Below the pieces are notes generated by a model. That model was not told the DNA's origin. It did no database searches and was given only the letters and a program-made list of their open reading frames with translations. From Streptomyces sp. NBC_01267 (lineage in GTDB: Bacteria; Actinomycetota; Actinomycetes; Streptomycetales; Streptomycetaceae), in assembly GCF_036241575.1 (NCBI RefSeq), contig NZ_CP108455.1:4591501-4655500 (forward strand): 64,000 bases of DNA. Direction: 5' to 3'. The position numbers and the translations under genes were made by a program. This document shows, one piece after another, positions 8,284 to 15,778 of the stretch (position 1 is its first letter; each line of letters begins with the position of its first letter).

Positions 8284-8817
8284 ATGACCGAACACGCCCT
8301 CGTCCCCGCCGACTTCGTCGTTCCCACCGAGCTGATCACCCCGCTGTTCCGGCTGGAACCCCTGGGGCCGCAGCACAACGCCGCCGATCACGCCGCCTGG
8401 TCCGCGGGCATCGAGCACATCCGCGCCACCCCCGGCTTCGAAGATCGGGAGTGGCCGCCGGTGGGCGGGATGACCCTGGAGGCGAACCTGCACGACCTCC
8501 AGAAGCACGCGGACGACTTCGCTCAGCGGCGCGGATTCACCTACACCGTCATCGGAACCGGAACCGGAACCGGAACCGGAACCGGAACCGGAACCGGCAT
8601 CGACGTCGGCGATGGCGACGGCGACGGCGGCGATTACGAGGTGATCGGGTGCGTGTACATCTATCCCGCCCGTGGCGACGGCCAGGACCCCCGCCCGCAC
8701 GTGAGCTCCTGGGTCCGCGCGGACCGGGCCGAACTGGACGCGCCGCTGCACGCCGCCGTATCCGACTGGCTGGCCACGGACTGGCCCCTGGGCAGCGTCA
8801 GGTACGCGCCCCGCTGA
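8284..8817 (+). CDS. GNAT-like N-acetyltransferase with Gly-Thr repeat insert
   Basis: This predicted 177-residue protein resembles short Streptomyces N-acetyltransferases: RLEPLGPQHNAADHAAW near the start and VIGCVYIYPA followed by SSWVRADRAELDAPLHAAVSDWL at the end. Between the strands YTVIG and DYEVIGCVYIY lies a low-complexity insert, seven Gly-Thr pairs and then alternating Gly-Asp, produced by a GGAACC hexanucleotide repeat. The canonical Q/RxxGxG/A loop is not clear, so activity is uncertain. The insert sits where a surface beta-hairpin turn would be, and in-frame length changes would probably be tolerated. A TAGCCT box ends eight bases before the ATG, which would suit a leaderless transcript. 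Confidence 0.75.
   Translation: MTEHALVPADFVVPTELITPLFRLEPLGPQHNAADHAAWSAGIEHIRATPGFEDREWPPVGGMTLEANLHDLQKHADDFAQRRGFTYTVIGTGTGTGTGTGTGTGIDVGDGDGDGGDYEVIGCVYIYPARGDGQDPRPHVSSWVRADRAELDAPLHAAVSDWLATDWPLGSVRYAPR
8554..8595 (+). repeat. (GGAACC)7 hexanucleotide microsatellite inside a gene
   Basis: Seven perfect copies of GGAACC run in frame and encode (Gly-Thr)7. The unit length preserves the reading frame, so slippage would change protein length without frameshift. The same hexamer recurs three times near the 3' end of nuoC2 (63824-63841). Confidence 0.95.
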
Positions 8818-8830
8818 TCGGCAGCGACGC

Positions 8831-10096
8831 TCATGCGCGGCTCGGGGCGGCCTCCGGCTCCGGCTGCGACTCGGGTTCCGGCTGTGCCGCGCCGGGGTCA
8901 TGCCGGGGGAGCAGCAGCGGCGTCGCCAGGATCAGCAGACCGGCGACCGCGATCGCGGTGCGCGGACCGATGAGGGCGGCCAGCAGGCCCCACAGGGCGG
9001 TGAACGCCGCGATGCTGGACTTGCTGGTGACCGACCAGGCGGACAGCGTACGGGCCACCCGGTCGGGCGCGGTCCGGGTGAGCCGGTAGGTCGCGAGCAC
9101 CGGGTTGTACACGCCCGAGCAGGTGATCAGCCCCAGCTCGACGGCCATCACGATGACGAGCCCGGAAACGCCGGGACGGACGAAGGCCAGCCCGATCGGC
9201 CAGCACGCCCGCAGCGTGCCGGCGGTGAGCAGGACCTTGTGCTCCCCGAACCGGGTGACGAACCGGCGGGCCAGCCGCGAGCCGATCAGGCCGCCGATGC
9301 AGGGCACCGCGAAGGCGATGCAGTACTGCCAGGGGGCGAACCCGAGGTGGCTGAGCATGAGCACGGACAGCAGCGGCGAGGCCGCCATGATCAGGCCGTT
9401 GTTCAGGATCGAGTTGAAGAACAGCGGGCGCAGCGTCGCGTGCTTGAGGATGTACCGCCACCCGTCGAGCAGGTCACCGGCGCGCATCCGTGGTCCCGCG
9501 GCCCGCTCGGGGCGCGGTTCCTCGCCGCCGATCGCGCGGATTCCCGCAGCGGAGAGCAGGTAGCTGACCGCGTTGGCCAGGACGGTCATCACCGGGCCGA
9601 ACATCCCGATCGCGGCCCCGCCGATCGGCGGCCCGAGCATGGTGGCGGTCCAGGTCGTGGACTCGAACCGGCCGTTCGCGACGAGCAGGTCCTCCGGTCG
9701 TACGAGCGCCTTCATGCAGGCCCCGCTCGCCGCCGTGAAGGCGATGTCGGCCGCACCGACGATCACCGACACGACCAGCAGCTGGGCGAAGCTGAGGTGG
9801 CCCAGCGCCCAGGCGGCGGGGATGCTCATCAGCACGGCGAACCGGATCAGGTCCATCGCGACCATCACCGGCCGCTTGCGGCGGAACTCCACCCAGGGGC
9901 CGAGCGGCACCGCCACCACCGCACCGACCGCCAGCCCGGCGGCGGCCAGCAACGACACCTGGGTCGTTCCGGCGTGCAGCGCGAGGATCGCGATCAGGGA
10001 GAACGAGTCGAACGCGAGCCACGTCCCGAACGTACTGGTCGCGTAGGCCGCCCAGAGCCACCCGAACTGCCGGCCCAGCGACCGCCTGGACACCAT
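8831..10096 (-). CDS. MFS transporter (Enterobactin-exporter/MFS_3-like)
   Basis: This 421-residue major facilitator has about 12 membrane segments, a cytoplasmic loop VEFRRKRPVM between TM2 and TM3, and a long central loop (about residues 195-225). It ends in a Pro/Glu-rich tail (PEPESQPEPEA). The arrangement resembles drug or siderophore efflux permeases of the MFS_3 group. The ATG at 10096 has GGGAGGTG nine bases upstream and is preferred over the upstream in-frame start. It is divergent from the phosphotransferase gene; the shared 277-bp gap carries a 13-bp tandem repeat. The substrate is not identifiable. Confidence 0.85.
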   Translation of the reverse strand: MVSRRSLGRQFGWLWAAYATSTFGTWLAFDSFSLIAILALHAGTTQVSLLAAAGLAVGAVVAVPLGPWVEFRRKRPVMVAMDLIRFAVLMSIPAAWALGHLSFAQLLVVSVIVGAADIAFTAASGACMKALVRPEDLLVANGRFESTTWTATMLGPPIGGAAIGMFGPVMTVLANAVSYLLSAAGIRAIGGEEPRPERAAGPRMRAGDLLDGWRYILKHATLRPLFFNSILNNGLIMAASPLLSVLMLSHLGFAPWQYCIAFAVPCIGGLIGSRLARRFVTRFGEHKVLLTAGTLRACWPIGLAFVRPGVSGLVIVMAVELGLITCSGVYNPVLATYRLTRTAPDRVARTLSAWSVTSKSSIAAFTALWGLLAALIGPRTAIAVAGLLILATPLLLPRHDPGAAQPEPESQPEPEAAPSRA

Positions 10097-10142
10097 GATC
10101 AGAGCACCTCCCGCTCTCTTCACCGCTCGCCGGAACTCTGAC

Positions 10143-10194
10143 GTCGACCCCCGGCGTCGACCCCCGGCGTCGACCCCCGATGTCGACCCCCGAG
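10143..10194. repeat. 13-bp tandem repeat GTCGACCCCCGGC x4
   Basis: Four head-to-tail 13-bp units start at 10143, 10156, 10169 and 10182, each opening with the palindrome GTCGAC; the last two differ only in their final bases (GAT, GAG). They lie 47 bp upstream of the MFS start codon and 180 bp upstream of the divergent phosphotransferase. Helical spacing of 13 bp per palindrome could allow cooperative protein binding, or it may be slippage. Confidence 0.85.
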
Positions 10195-10373
10195 ATCAAA
10201 GCGACCAGCACACCCGCAGGTCAAACAACCGACCCGACCGTAGCCACAACGGCACGTTGTGCGCCTGGTCAGCCGGCTGCACCAGCGTGAGGAATCACAG
10301 CGGGACGTTCCGGGACGTTCCGGAGAGGGAGAGCCGCTCCGCTCCGCCTACGGCCTCGGTACTGTGATGTCGC

Positions 10374-11267
10374 ATGACCGACCGCGAGATCGAAATCACC
10401 GCAGACCTGGTCCGCGACCTGCTCCAGGAGCAACATCCAGACCTTGCAGGGCTGGCCATCCGCGAGGTGGCGGGCGGCTGGGGCAACCAGATGTGGCGCC
10501 TCGGGGACGAGTTGGCCGTGCGCATGCAGCGCATGGACCCCACCCCGGAGCTCCAGCTCAACGAGCGGCGGTGGCTACCCGTGCTGGCCCCGCGCCTTCC
10601 GCTCCCGGTGCCGACCCCGGTGCGGCTCGGCGAACCGTCCGAGCGCTTCCCCAAGCACTGGACCGTGATGACGTGGGTTCCCGGCGAGCCGCTGGACCAC
10701 GGCTCGATCAGCCGCGGCGACCACGCGGCCGACACCCTGGCGGGCTTCCTCCAGGCGCTCCATGTGGAGGCACCCGCCGAGGCGCCGATCTCCATGGACC
10801 GCAGGACCCATCCCAGGAACTGCACGGACAGCTTCGGGAACTTCTTCCAGGCCGTTGCCCCCGACGACATCGCTGCCGACGTCCGGGCCGTCTGGGACGA
10901 CGCCGTTGCGGCCGACGCGTGGGAGGGCCCGCCCGTGTGGGTGCACGGCGACCTCCATCCCGCGAACGTCGTCGTCTCGGACGGAACGCTCTCGGGCATC
11001 GTCGACTTCGGTGACATGTTCGCCGGCGATCCGGCGTGGGACCTCGCCGCCGCATGGGTGCTGCTGCCCGCGGGCACGGCCTCACGGTTCTTCGACACGT
11101 ACGCGCATGCGGACGAGGCGGCGATCCGGCGCGCCCGCGGGCTGGCTGCTATGAAGAGCCTCTTCCTGATGCTCATGGGGCAGAACGGAGACCGGGGCCT
11201 TCCCGGCGGCAAGCCGCACTGGGGACCAGCTGGCCGAGCGGCACTTGACCGTGTTCTGAAGGGCTGA
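10374..11267 (+). CDS. APH-family phosphotransferase
   Basis: This 297-residue aminoglycoside-phosphotransferase-fold kinase has the catalytic loop VHGDLHPANVVV (His-Gly-Asp-x-x-x-x-Asn) near residue 196 and the metal-binding DFGDMFAGDPAWDLA that follows, both intact. The N-lobe has VAGGWGNQMWRLGDELAVRM, where a Lys is replaced by Arg/Met, as is common in environmental homologues. These proteins phosphorylate antibiotics, sugars or other small alcohols; nothing here fixes the substrate. There is no good ribosome-binding site at ATG 10374, but TACTGT at 10360-10365 could be a -10 box giving a leaderless message. Confidence 0.85.
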   Translation: MTDREIEITADLVRDLLQEQHPDLAGLAIREVAGGWGNQMWRLGDELAVRMQRMDPTPELQLNERRWLPVLAPRLPLPVPTPVRLGEPSERFPKHWTVMTWVPGEPLDHGSISRGDHAADTLAGFLQALHVEAPAEAPISMDRRTHPRNCTDSFGNFFQAVAPDDIAADVRAVWDDAVAADAWEGPPVWVHGDLHPANVVVSDGTLSGIVDFGDMFAGDPAWDLAAAWVLLPAGTASRFFDTYAHADEAAIRRARGLAAMKSLFLMLMGQNGDRGLPGGKPHWGPAGRAALDRVLKG

Positions 11268-11300
11268 AGGGCTGAAGGGCGTTTGATTCTTGGTCGAGGG

Positions 11301-11343
11301 GCACTCCGGGGAGGCTCGCGAACGGCACTCCGGAGAGGTCGCG
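11301..11343 (+). promoter_or_regulatory. Direct repeat GCACTCCGG(G/A)GAGG(C)TCGCG upstream of LysR gene
   Basis: Two 19-20 bp near-identical copies lie at 11301-11320 and 11325-11343, immediately upstream of a TAGAGT -10 box (11352-11357). The position would suit autoregulation by the LysR protein, although the classical T-N11-A dyad is not evident. Confidence 0.45.
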
Positions 11344-11351
11344 GGCGGGAC

Positions 11352-11357
11352 TAGAGT
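11352..11357 (+). promoter_or_regulatory. -10 box TAGAGT of lysR-type gene (leaderless)
   Basis: TAGAGT matches the Streptomyces -10 consensus and ends eight bases before the GTG start, so transcription would begin at or next to the start codon. No ribosome-binding site precedes the GTG. Confidence 0.5.
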
Positions 11358-11365
11358 CGGGCGAC

Positions 11366-12295
11366 GTGGACCTCGATGCCGTACGCACCTTCGTCGCCGT
11401 GGCGGACACGGGCCAGTTCCAGCAGGCCGCCGCCGACCTGGCGGTCACCCAGCAGGCCGTCTCCAAGCGCGTCGCCGCACTGGAGAAGGACCTCGGTGTA
11501 CGGCTCTTCACCCGCACGGCGCGCGGCGCCCGGCTCACCGTCGACGGGCAGGCGTTCCTGCCCCACGCCCGAGACCTCCTCCAGGCCGAGGAACGGGCAG
11601 CCGCCTCCGTGCGGCCCGGTCGGCGCGCGCTCCGCGTCGATGTCATCAGCAGGCGGCTGGGCCCGGCCGACCTGCTGCGCGACTTCCACCGCACGCACCC
11701 CGGGACCGAGCTCGACATCGTCACCCACTACGACGCGGACTCCGCCATCGCGGCCGTCCGGTCCGGCACGGTCGACGCGACGTTCCGCGCCCTCACCCTG
11801 CCCGCGCGACGCCTCCCCGACGGGATCGAGTCGGTCCGGATCCTCGACGAACCCGTCCAACTCCTGATCGGCCCGGCCCACGAGTTCGCCGGGGCCCGCA
11901 CGGTGACCCCGGCCCAGCTCGCCGGGCACCGGATCTGGATGCCCGACATGACCCCCGGGACCGAATGGGCCGTGTACTACAGCGACCTCGCCGCCGCGTT
12001 CGGGCTCACCATCGACTCCGCCGGTCCCCGCTTCGGCACCTCGCCCCTCCTGGACGCGATCGCCGACTCCCCGACCCTGACGACCTTCATCGGCGAGCGG
12101 ACCCGGTTCGTCTGGCCCCCCGAACACGGCCTGCGACGGGTCGCCCTGCACGACCCGACACCGCTCTACCCGCACTCCCTGATCTGGCGCAGCGACAACC
12201 CGCACCCCGCGCTGGCCGCGTTCCGCGCCTATCTTCGCTCCGTGCGGGACGACCGCCCGGGTACCGGCGTCTGGGTGCCGGAATGGGCGCGGTGA
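11366..12295 (+). CDS. LysR family transcriptional regulator
   Basis: This 309-residue regulator begins with the LysR winged helix-turn-helix (residues 1-65: FVAVADTGQFQQAAADLAVTQQAVSKRVAALEKDLGVRLF), followed by a two-lobed effector-binding domain (about 85-295). The inducer is not recognisable. The C-terminus ends in RPGTGVWVPEWAR; a closely similar ending (LGTGVRVPGWAR) is found without its gene at 13715-13753, suggesting an old duplication. A hypothetical reading frame in opposite orientation starts 13 bp after the stop in both places. Transcription is probably leaderless from TAGAGT at 11352. Confidence 0.9.
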   Translation: MDLDAVRTFVAVADTGQFQQAAADLAVTQQAVSKRVAALEKDLGVRLFTRTARGARLTVDGQAFLPHARDLLQAEERAAASVRPGRRALRVDVISRRLGPADLLRDFHRTHPGTELDIVTHYDADSAIAAVRSGTVDATFRALTLPARRLPDGIESVRILDEPVQLLIGPAHEFAGARTVTPAQLAGHRIWMPDMTPGTEWAVYYSDLAAAFGLTIDSAGPRFGTSPLLDAIADSPTLTTFIGERTRFVWPPEHGLRRVALHDPTPLYPHSLIWRSDNPHPALAAFRAYLRSVRDDRPGTGVWVPEWAR

Positions 12296-12478
12296 CCGGA
12301 CCGCCGGGTCAGGCTTGCAGTGCGGCTGCTTGTACGGGGGCGGGTTCGGGTTCCAGGGCCAAGATAGGCCAACAGTGTTGCGTGCAAGGTGAGTTACGGC
12401 CTCGGACCCGCGCGGTTTCGAGATCGGCCCTCAAAGCTGTCCTCGGCCAGGCCCGCGGTCTTGATCGTTCGCTATTGC

Positions 12479-13648
12479 TCAGGCGACGTGGTGTTGCCAG
12501 CGGAGCGACGGGTTGTCGTCGATCCAGTACGTGTGGGACCTGTTCGTGATGCGGAGCTGGACGGCGGTGATGTCGGGACTTCCTGCGGCCTGCCATGCGG
12601 TCAACGCCTCCTCGATGTCGTCCCAGAGGGCTACGGGGCCGCCCTGGCGAACCGTCCAACTGCTGCCGTCGGCGGTGAACTCTGCGAAGGACTCGCGCTC
12701 TGTATCGAAGAGGTACAGGAGCTGGGCCCCTTCGGCCGTCGCGGCGTGCACGAACTGTGCTCCCGGTGCGGCGAGTTGGGCGATGAACGCGGGCATCCAC
12801 TCCTCCATCAGGACAGGCGGCAGCTTCGCTTCCCGCGCGTTGTCGGCGTAGGCCGTACGGGCGGACAGGTCGCCGGACAGCGGCAGCGCGGCCTGGGATC
12901 GGGCCTGCATGAATGAGGAGCGGCCGATGATCCTGCCCTCGGCAGTGCCGTCTTCGCGCACGGTGACCTTTGCCAGGCCCGTGCCGTAGTGCCAGGAACC
13001 GCCGACGGTAGCCAGGATGATGCCGCCCGGCTTGGTCTGCCTGATCCAGGCGAGGGGGATACGGCGGACGGCGCAGGTGGCGATCGTCCGGTCGTACGGT
13101 GCGCGGCGTGGGTGACCGAGAAGTCCGTCTCCGATCACGGTCCAGGTCTCGAACCCGGCCGCCTCCAGCGCGGCGTCCGCGCGGGCCGATACCGAGGGGT
13201 CCACCTCGACGGTCGTCACGTTGTCCTCACCGAGCCGGTGGCACATCAGGGCGGACGAGTAGCCGGTACCCGTACCGATCTCCAGCACCTGATGCCCGTC
13301 CTCCACCTCCAGACTCTCGATCATGTCCACCACGGTCACCGGGGTGGTGGACGACGACGTGGGGGAGCCTGTGACGGGACCGCGGACCTGGTCGGCGGTC
13401 AGATGTCCGTCGAGCTGAGTGGTCAGGGACGTGTCGCTGTAGGCGATCCGCATCCACTCGGCCGGATCGGTGCCGACTGTGGTGACCGGCCGCCAGCGGC
13501 CACCGTCCTGGGGGAGGAACACCCCGGGGTTCAGGAACAGCTCGCGTGGTACGGCCTCCACCGCCGCGCGCCACTGAGGCGTGGTGAGCACATCGGCCTT
13601 CGCCAGCCGATCGGCGAGGGCGCGCCGCTCGGGAGCCGTGTCGGTCAA
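12479..13648 (-). CDS. PIMT-like O-methyltransferase, graspetide (ATP-grasp RiPP) type
   Basis: This 389-residue class I methyltransferase related to protein-L-isoaspartate O-methyltransferase has the SAM motif I VLEIGTGTGYSSALM near residue 121, motif II VTTVEVDPS, and KPGGIILATVGG. An N-terminal helix precedes the fold and a long C-terminal region (about 230-389) ends RWQHHVA. This layout matches methyltransferases encoded with ATP-grasp ligases in graspetide clusters, where they convert Asp to aspartimide. No ATP-grasp ligase or precursor peptide lies in this window, so the gene looks orphaned. It starts at TTG 13648 behind GGGAGATG; an ATG at 13655 is out of frame. A simple protein-repair enzyme is the alternative. 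Confidence 0.75.
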   Translation of the reverse strand: MTDTAPERRALADRLAKADVLTTPQWRAAVEAVPRELFLNPGVFLPQDGGRWRPVTTVGTDPAEWMRIAYSDTSLTTQLDGHLTADQVRGPVTGSPTSSSTTPVTVVDMIESLEVEDGHQVLEIGTGTGYSSALMCHRLGEDNVTTVEVDPSVSARADAALEAAGFETWTVIGDGLLGHPRRAPYDRTIATCAVRRIPLAWIRQTKPGGIILATVGGSWHYGTGLAKVTVREDGTAEGRIIGRSSFMQARSQAALPLSGDLSARTAYADNAREAKLPPVLMEEWMPAFIAQLAAPGAQFVHAATAEGAQLLYLFDTERESFAEFTADGSSWTVRQGGPVALWDDIEEALTAWQAAGSPDITAVQLRITNRSHTYWIDDNPSLRWQHHVA

Positions 13649-13711
13649 GGGGCATCTCCCTGCGTCAGCAGATCAGAAGTAGCCAAGAGGCGCGGCCCAT
13701 TGCTGTGCTCC

Positions 13712-13753
13712 AACCTCGGGACCGGAGTCCGGGTACCGGGGTGGGCACGGTGA
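13712..13753 (+). pseudogene. Remnant of a LysR gene 3' end
   Basis: The 13 codons ending at TGA 13753 read LGTGVRVPGWAR-stop and are about 77 percent identical in DNA over 39 bases to the last codons of the LysR gene ending at 12295. No upstream LysR coding sequence accompanies it. As at the intact copy, a minus-strand stop codon follows exactly 13 bp downstream. Confidence 0.45.
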
Positions 13754-13766
13754 GCATGCCACCGGG

Positions 13767-14162
13767 TCACCCTCTGCGCCGCGGATGCGTGCACTCCGGC
13801 GGGCTCAACGTCAGGTAGGTCAACGGCCGTACGGACCACTCCAGATGACGGCCCTTGCGGAGCAGTAGTACGAGCCCGCAGGGTTCACCCCGGTGCAGTG
13901 CGGCGAGCGCGGGCAGCCAGCCGCCGTGCTCGGACCAGTACAGGGCGCGGGTCGCCTCACGTGGGGCGAGTCCGAGGACGTGGCTGGAGCGCAACTGCGA
14001 GCGGACCGTACGGATCGCTTCGCGTGGCGTGGCCAGGATGCGGAGGTCGACGGGTTCGGGGACGAAGCCGTTGGCGGGCCCGTAGCGCAGGACCTCGAAC
14101 CGGTAGCCGTGTTCGAGGCGGGCCTGCGTGGGGGTGGGGTGCGGTGGTGGTGTTGTACGCAT
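13767..14162 (-). CDS. Hypothetical protein, 131 aa
   Basis: I do not recognise this protein. The 131 residues begin with a Pro/Thr-rich segment, then a compact domain (FEVLRYGPANGFVPEPVDLRI, TPREAIRTVRSQLRSS, EHGGWLPALAALHRGEPCGLVLLLRKGRH) ending ECTHPRRRG. There is no signal peptide or membrane segment. ATG 14162 was chosen by the coding pattern; the ribosome-binding site is weak. A 12-bp GC-rich perfect hairpin lies 30 bases upstream. It is convergent with the remnant LysR tail and upstream of the lone methyltransferase on the same strand (118-bp gap), so co-transcription is possible. Confidence 0.55.
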   Translation of the reverse strand: MRTTPPPHPTPTQARLEHGYRFEVLRYGPANGFVPEPVDLRILATPREAIRTVRSQLRSSHVLGLAPREATRALYWSEHGGWLPALAALHRGEPCGLVLLLRKGRHLEWSVRPLTYLTLSPPECTHPRRRG

Positions 14163-14191
14163 GGCCGACCGTCCGATCGCAGCGTCTGGGA

Positions 14192-14235
14192 GCCCCCGCC
14201 CCGGGGTGTTGTGTGACGAACAGCGGGGCGGGGGC
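14192..14235 (-). promoter_or_regulatory. Perfect 12-bp hairpin just upstream of the 131-aa gene
   Basis: Arms 14192-14203 (GCCCCCGCCCCG) and 14224-14235 are exact inverted complements with a 20-base loop. On the minus strand the hairpin ends 30 bases before the ATG at 14162, where it could act as an attenuator or block upstream read-through. Confidence 0.5.
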
Positions 14236-14404
14236 GGCTTCTGGAACTTGTACGCCAACGAGCTTGCACGCAGGGCGAGTTACAGAATCGGGGCGCGGCT
14301 GAGCTACTGCCGTGACCGGCGTTGGCGACGTACGGTGACCGTAGCGCTACCCATCCGTGCGGCGCAAGTATGCTCCTGGCTGTACTTGTCTCCGGACATG
14401 CGTG

Positions 14405-14435
14405 AAGGCCCTTGCCTGCGCGGGCAGAGGGCCTT
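14405..14435 (-). terminator. Terminator of XRE-DUF397 operon
   Basis: AAGGCCCT (14405-14412) pairs with AGGGCCTT (14428-14435), with an inner GCC/GGC stem. It lies 25 bases beyond the DUF397 stop codon on the minus strand. As usual in Streptomyces there is no long U tract. Confidence 0.65.
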
Positions 14436-14459
14436 CGGGGAGGGAGATCGCTGAGGCGG

Positions 14460-14672
14460 CTACCGTCCGGCGCGGTCGAACTCGCCCGCCTTGACGCCGT
14501 GGATGAACGCGGCGAACTTCGCCCGGCTCGTAGCGGCAACGGCGCCCGGATCGTCACTCTCGCGCATCAGGATGTCGTCGGCGTTCGCCGCGATCTCGAC
14601 GCACTGCTCCTGGCCGTTGGAGAAGGATGACTTCTGCCACTCGATTGCTGTGTCCATGCTGCGGATTCTCAC
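14460..14672 (-). CDS. DUF397 small acidic protein
   Basis: This 70-residue DUF397 protein has the family signatures WQKSSFSNGQEQCVEIA, ILMRESDDPGAV and FAAFIHGVKAGEFD. The GTG at 14672 overlaps the stop of the upstream XRE gene by 4 bp, indicating translational coupling; an internal ATG at 14657 would give 65 residues. In streptomycetes DUF397 proteins are partners of adjacent DUF5753-type XRE regulators (WhiJ-like pairs) that control development and antibiotic production, acting as cognate modulators. The pair is followed by a terminator hairpin at 14405. Confidence 0.9.
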   Translation of the reverse strand: MRIRSMDTAIEWQKSSFSNGQEQCVEIAANADDILMRESDDPGAVAATSRAKFAAFIHGVKAGEFDRAGR

Positions 14673-15523
14673 ATGTCCCGCGCGATGTGGTGAATGAAGC
14701 TGCGTGACTCCGAGGGCTCCAGCGAGGCTTGCTTCGCGACGTCCAGTTGCAACCCGTACTTGCGAATGTCCGCCGCCGCATCCAGGAAGAGACCGCGGAT
14801 GGGGGTGTCGATGTGCACCGTGTCGAGTTGTGGCACGGCGCCGGCTGCGTACAGCACGGTCTGGGTGATGTCGATGAACCGGTCGATGGCGAACGGGATC
14901 ACCTGCACGGTCACGTTCGGCCGGTCCGTTGCCTCGATGAGGTGCTGCAATTGCTCGCGGGCCGTCGTGCGTCCGCCGACGCGCATGCGCAGAGCCGCTT
15001 CGTGTACGAGGACATCGAAGGTGGGTGGCTGCTCCCTGTCGAGCAGTGATTGCCTCCGCATGCGGTGTTCGAGCCTGGCCGCCACGTCCTCCTCGGGCAG
15101 TTTGGGGAGGACTGCTTCGAACAGGGCTCGGGCGTACTCAGGTGTCTGGAGCAATCCGGGCAGTGTCACCGACTGCAGGCACTGCATGTGACGGGCGTGA
15201 TGCTCCATCTCCGCGATGTTCAAGAACCCGGGCGCGAGTACTCCCCGGTATTCGTCCCACCAGAACTGGCCCCGGTGTTCCCGCGATATGGCGCACAGTG
15301 CCTCGATCAACGCATGGTCGTCGCAGGCGTAGAAACTGGCCAGGCGGCGAATCCGGTCCTCGCCGATGCCGGTACGGCCCGCCTCGATGTGACTGATCTT
15401 GGCCTGGTCGGTCGAGATGAGCCCGGCTGCTTCCCGGGCAGTCTTGCCCGCGCGTTCGCGCAGCTTCCTCAGCTCACCGCCCAGGCGTACCTGGCGCCCG
15501 GTCGGGTTGTCCCTTGGCGGCAT
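14669..15523 (-). CDS. XRE family regulator with DUF5753 domain (WhiJ-like)
   Basis: This 284-residue DNA-binding protein has a helix-turn-helix at residues 13-70 (LGGELRKLRERAGKTAREAAGLI...QAKISHIEAGRTGI) followed by a DUF5753 domain (about 95-275, with LPGLLQTPEYARAL and VQVIPFA). This is the architecture of the WhiJ paralogues that are abundant in Streptomyces. The ATG at 15523 has GGGGAAGGTGAC upstream; a longer frame to 15577 lacks one. It is coupled to the DUF397 gene and divergent from a HATPase gene, completing the typical three-gene set. It probably represses its own promoter region at 15524-15778. Confidence 0.92.
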   Translation of the reverse strand: MPPRDNPTGRQVRLGGELRKLRERAGKTAREAAGLISTDQAKISHIEAGRTGIGEDRIRRLASFYACDDHALIEALCAISREHRGQFWWDEYRGVLAPGFLNIAEMEHHARHMQCLQSVTLPGLLQTPEYARALFEAVLPKLPEEDVAARLEHRMRRQSLLDREQPPTFDVLVHEAALRMRVGGRTTAREQLQHLIEATDRPNVTVQVIPFAIDRFIDITQTVLYAAGAVPQLDTVHIDTPIRGLFLDAAADIRKYGLQLDVAKQASLEPSESRSFIHHIARDM

Positions 15524-15778
15524 GTCACCTTCCCCTGTTTGCGACCAGTTTGGCGTCTGACGGCGGGACTGGTCCACTCGGTCGTGTGAACCCTAGTGAC
15601 AAGCTTGCTCCGGGGCTTGTATTCCCTCTACGGTCCTGACCGTGCGGCGTTTACCACCGAATGCCCGAAGTGCAGCCATGCGTAGGCCTGTTGAGTGTGC
15701 GCGGTTGGCCGATGCCACGGGTTGCAGATGGCGCTGCATGCTGCGACCGAGACCGGATCACGTAAGGGAGAACGCGAA

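Noticed and set aside
12430-12454. 22 of 25 bases shared with the 3' end of the rraA-like gene (17386-17410)
   Set aside because: Short, and no further similarity outside; could be chance in GC-rich DNA, so not called a pseudogene.
13653-13655. ATG as start of the methyltransferase
   Set aside because: It is out of frame with the methyltransferase; the in-frame TTG at 13648 has a good ribosome-binding site.
13645-13839. 64-aa minus-strand ORF as possible graspetide precursor
   Set aside because: No acidic/Thr core repeats expected of such precursors, and it overlaps the LysR remnant and the 131-aa gene in another frame.
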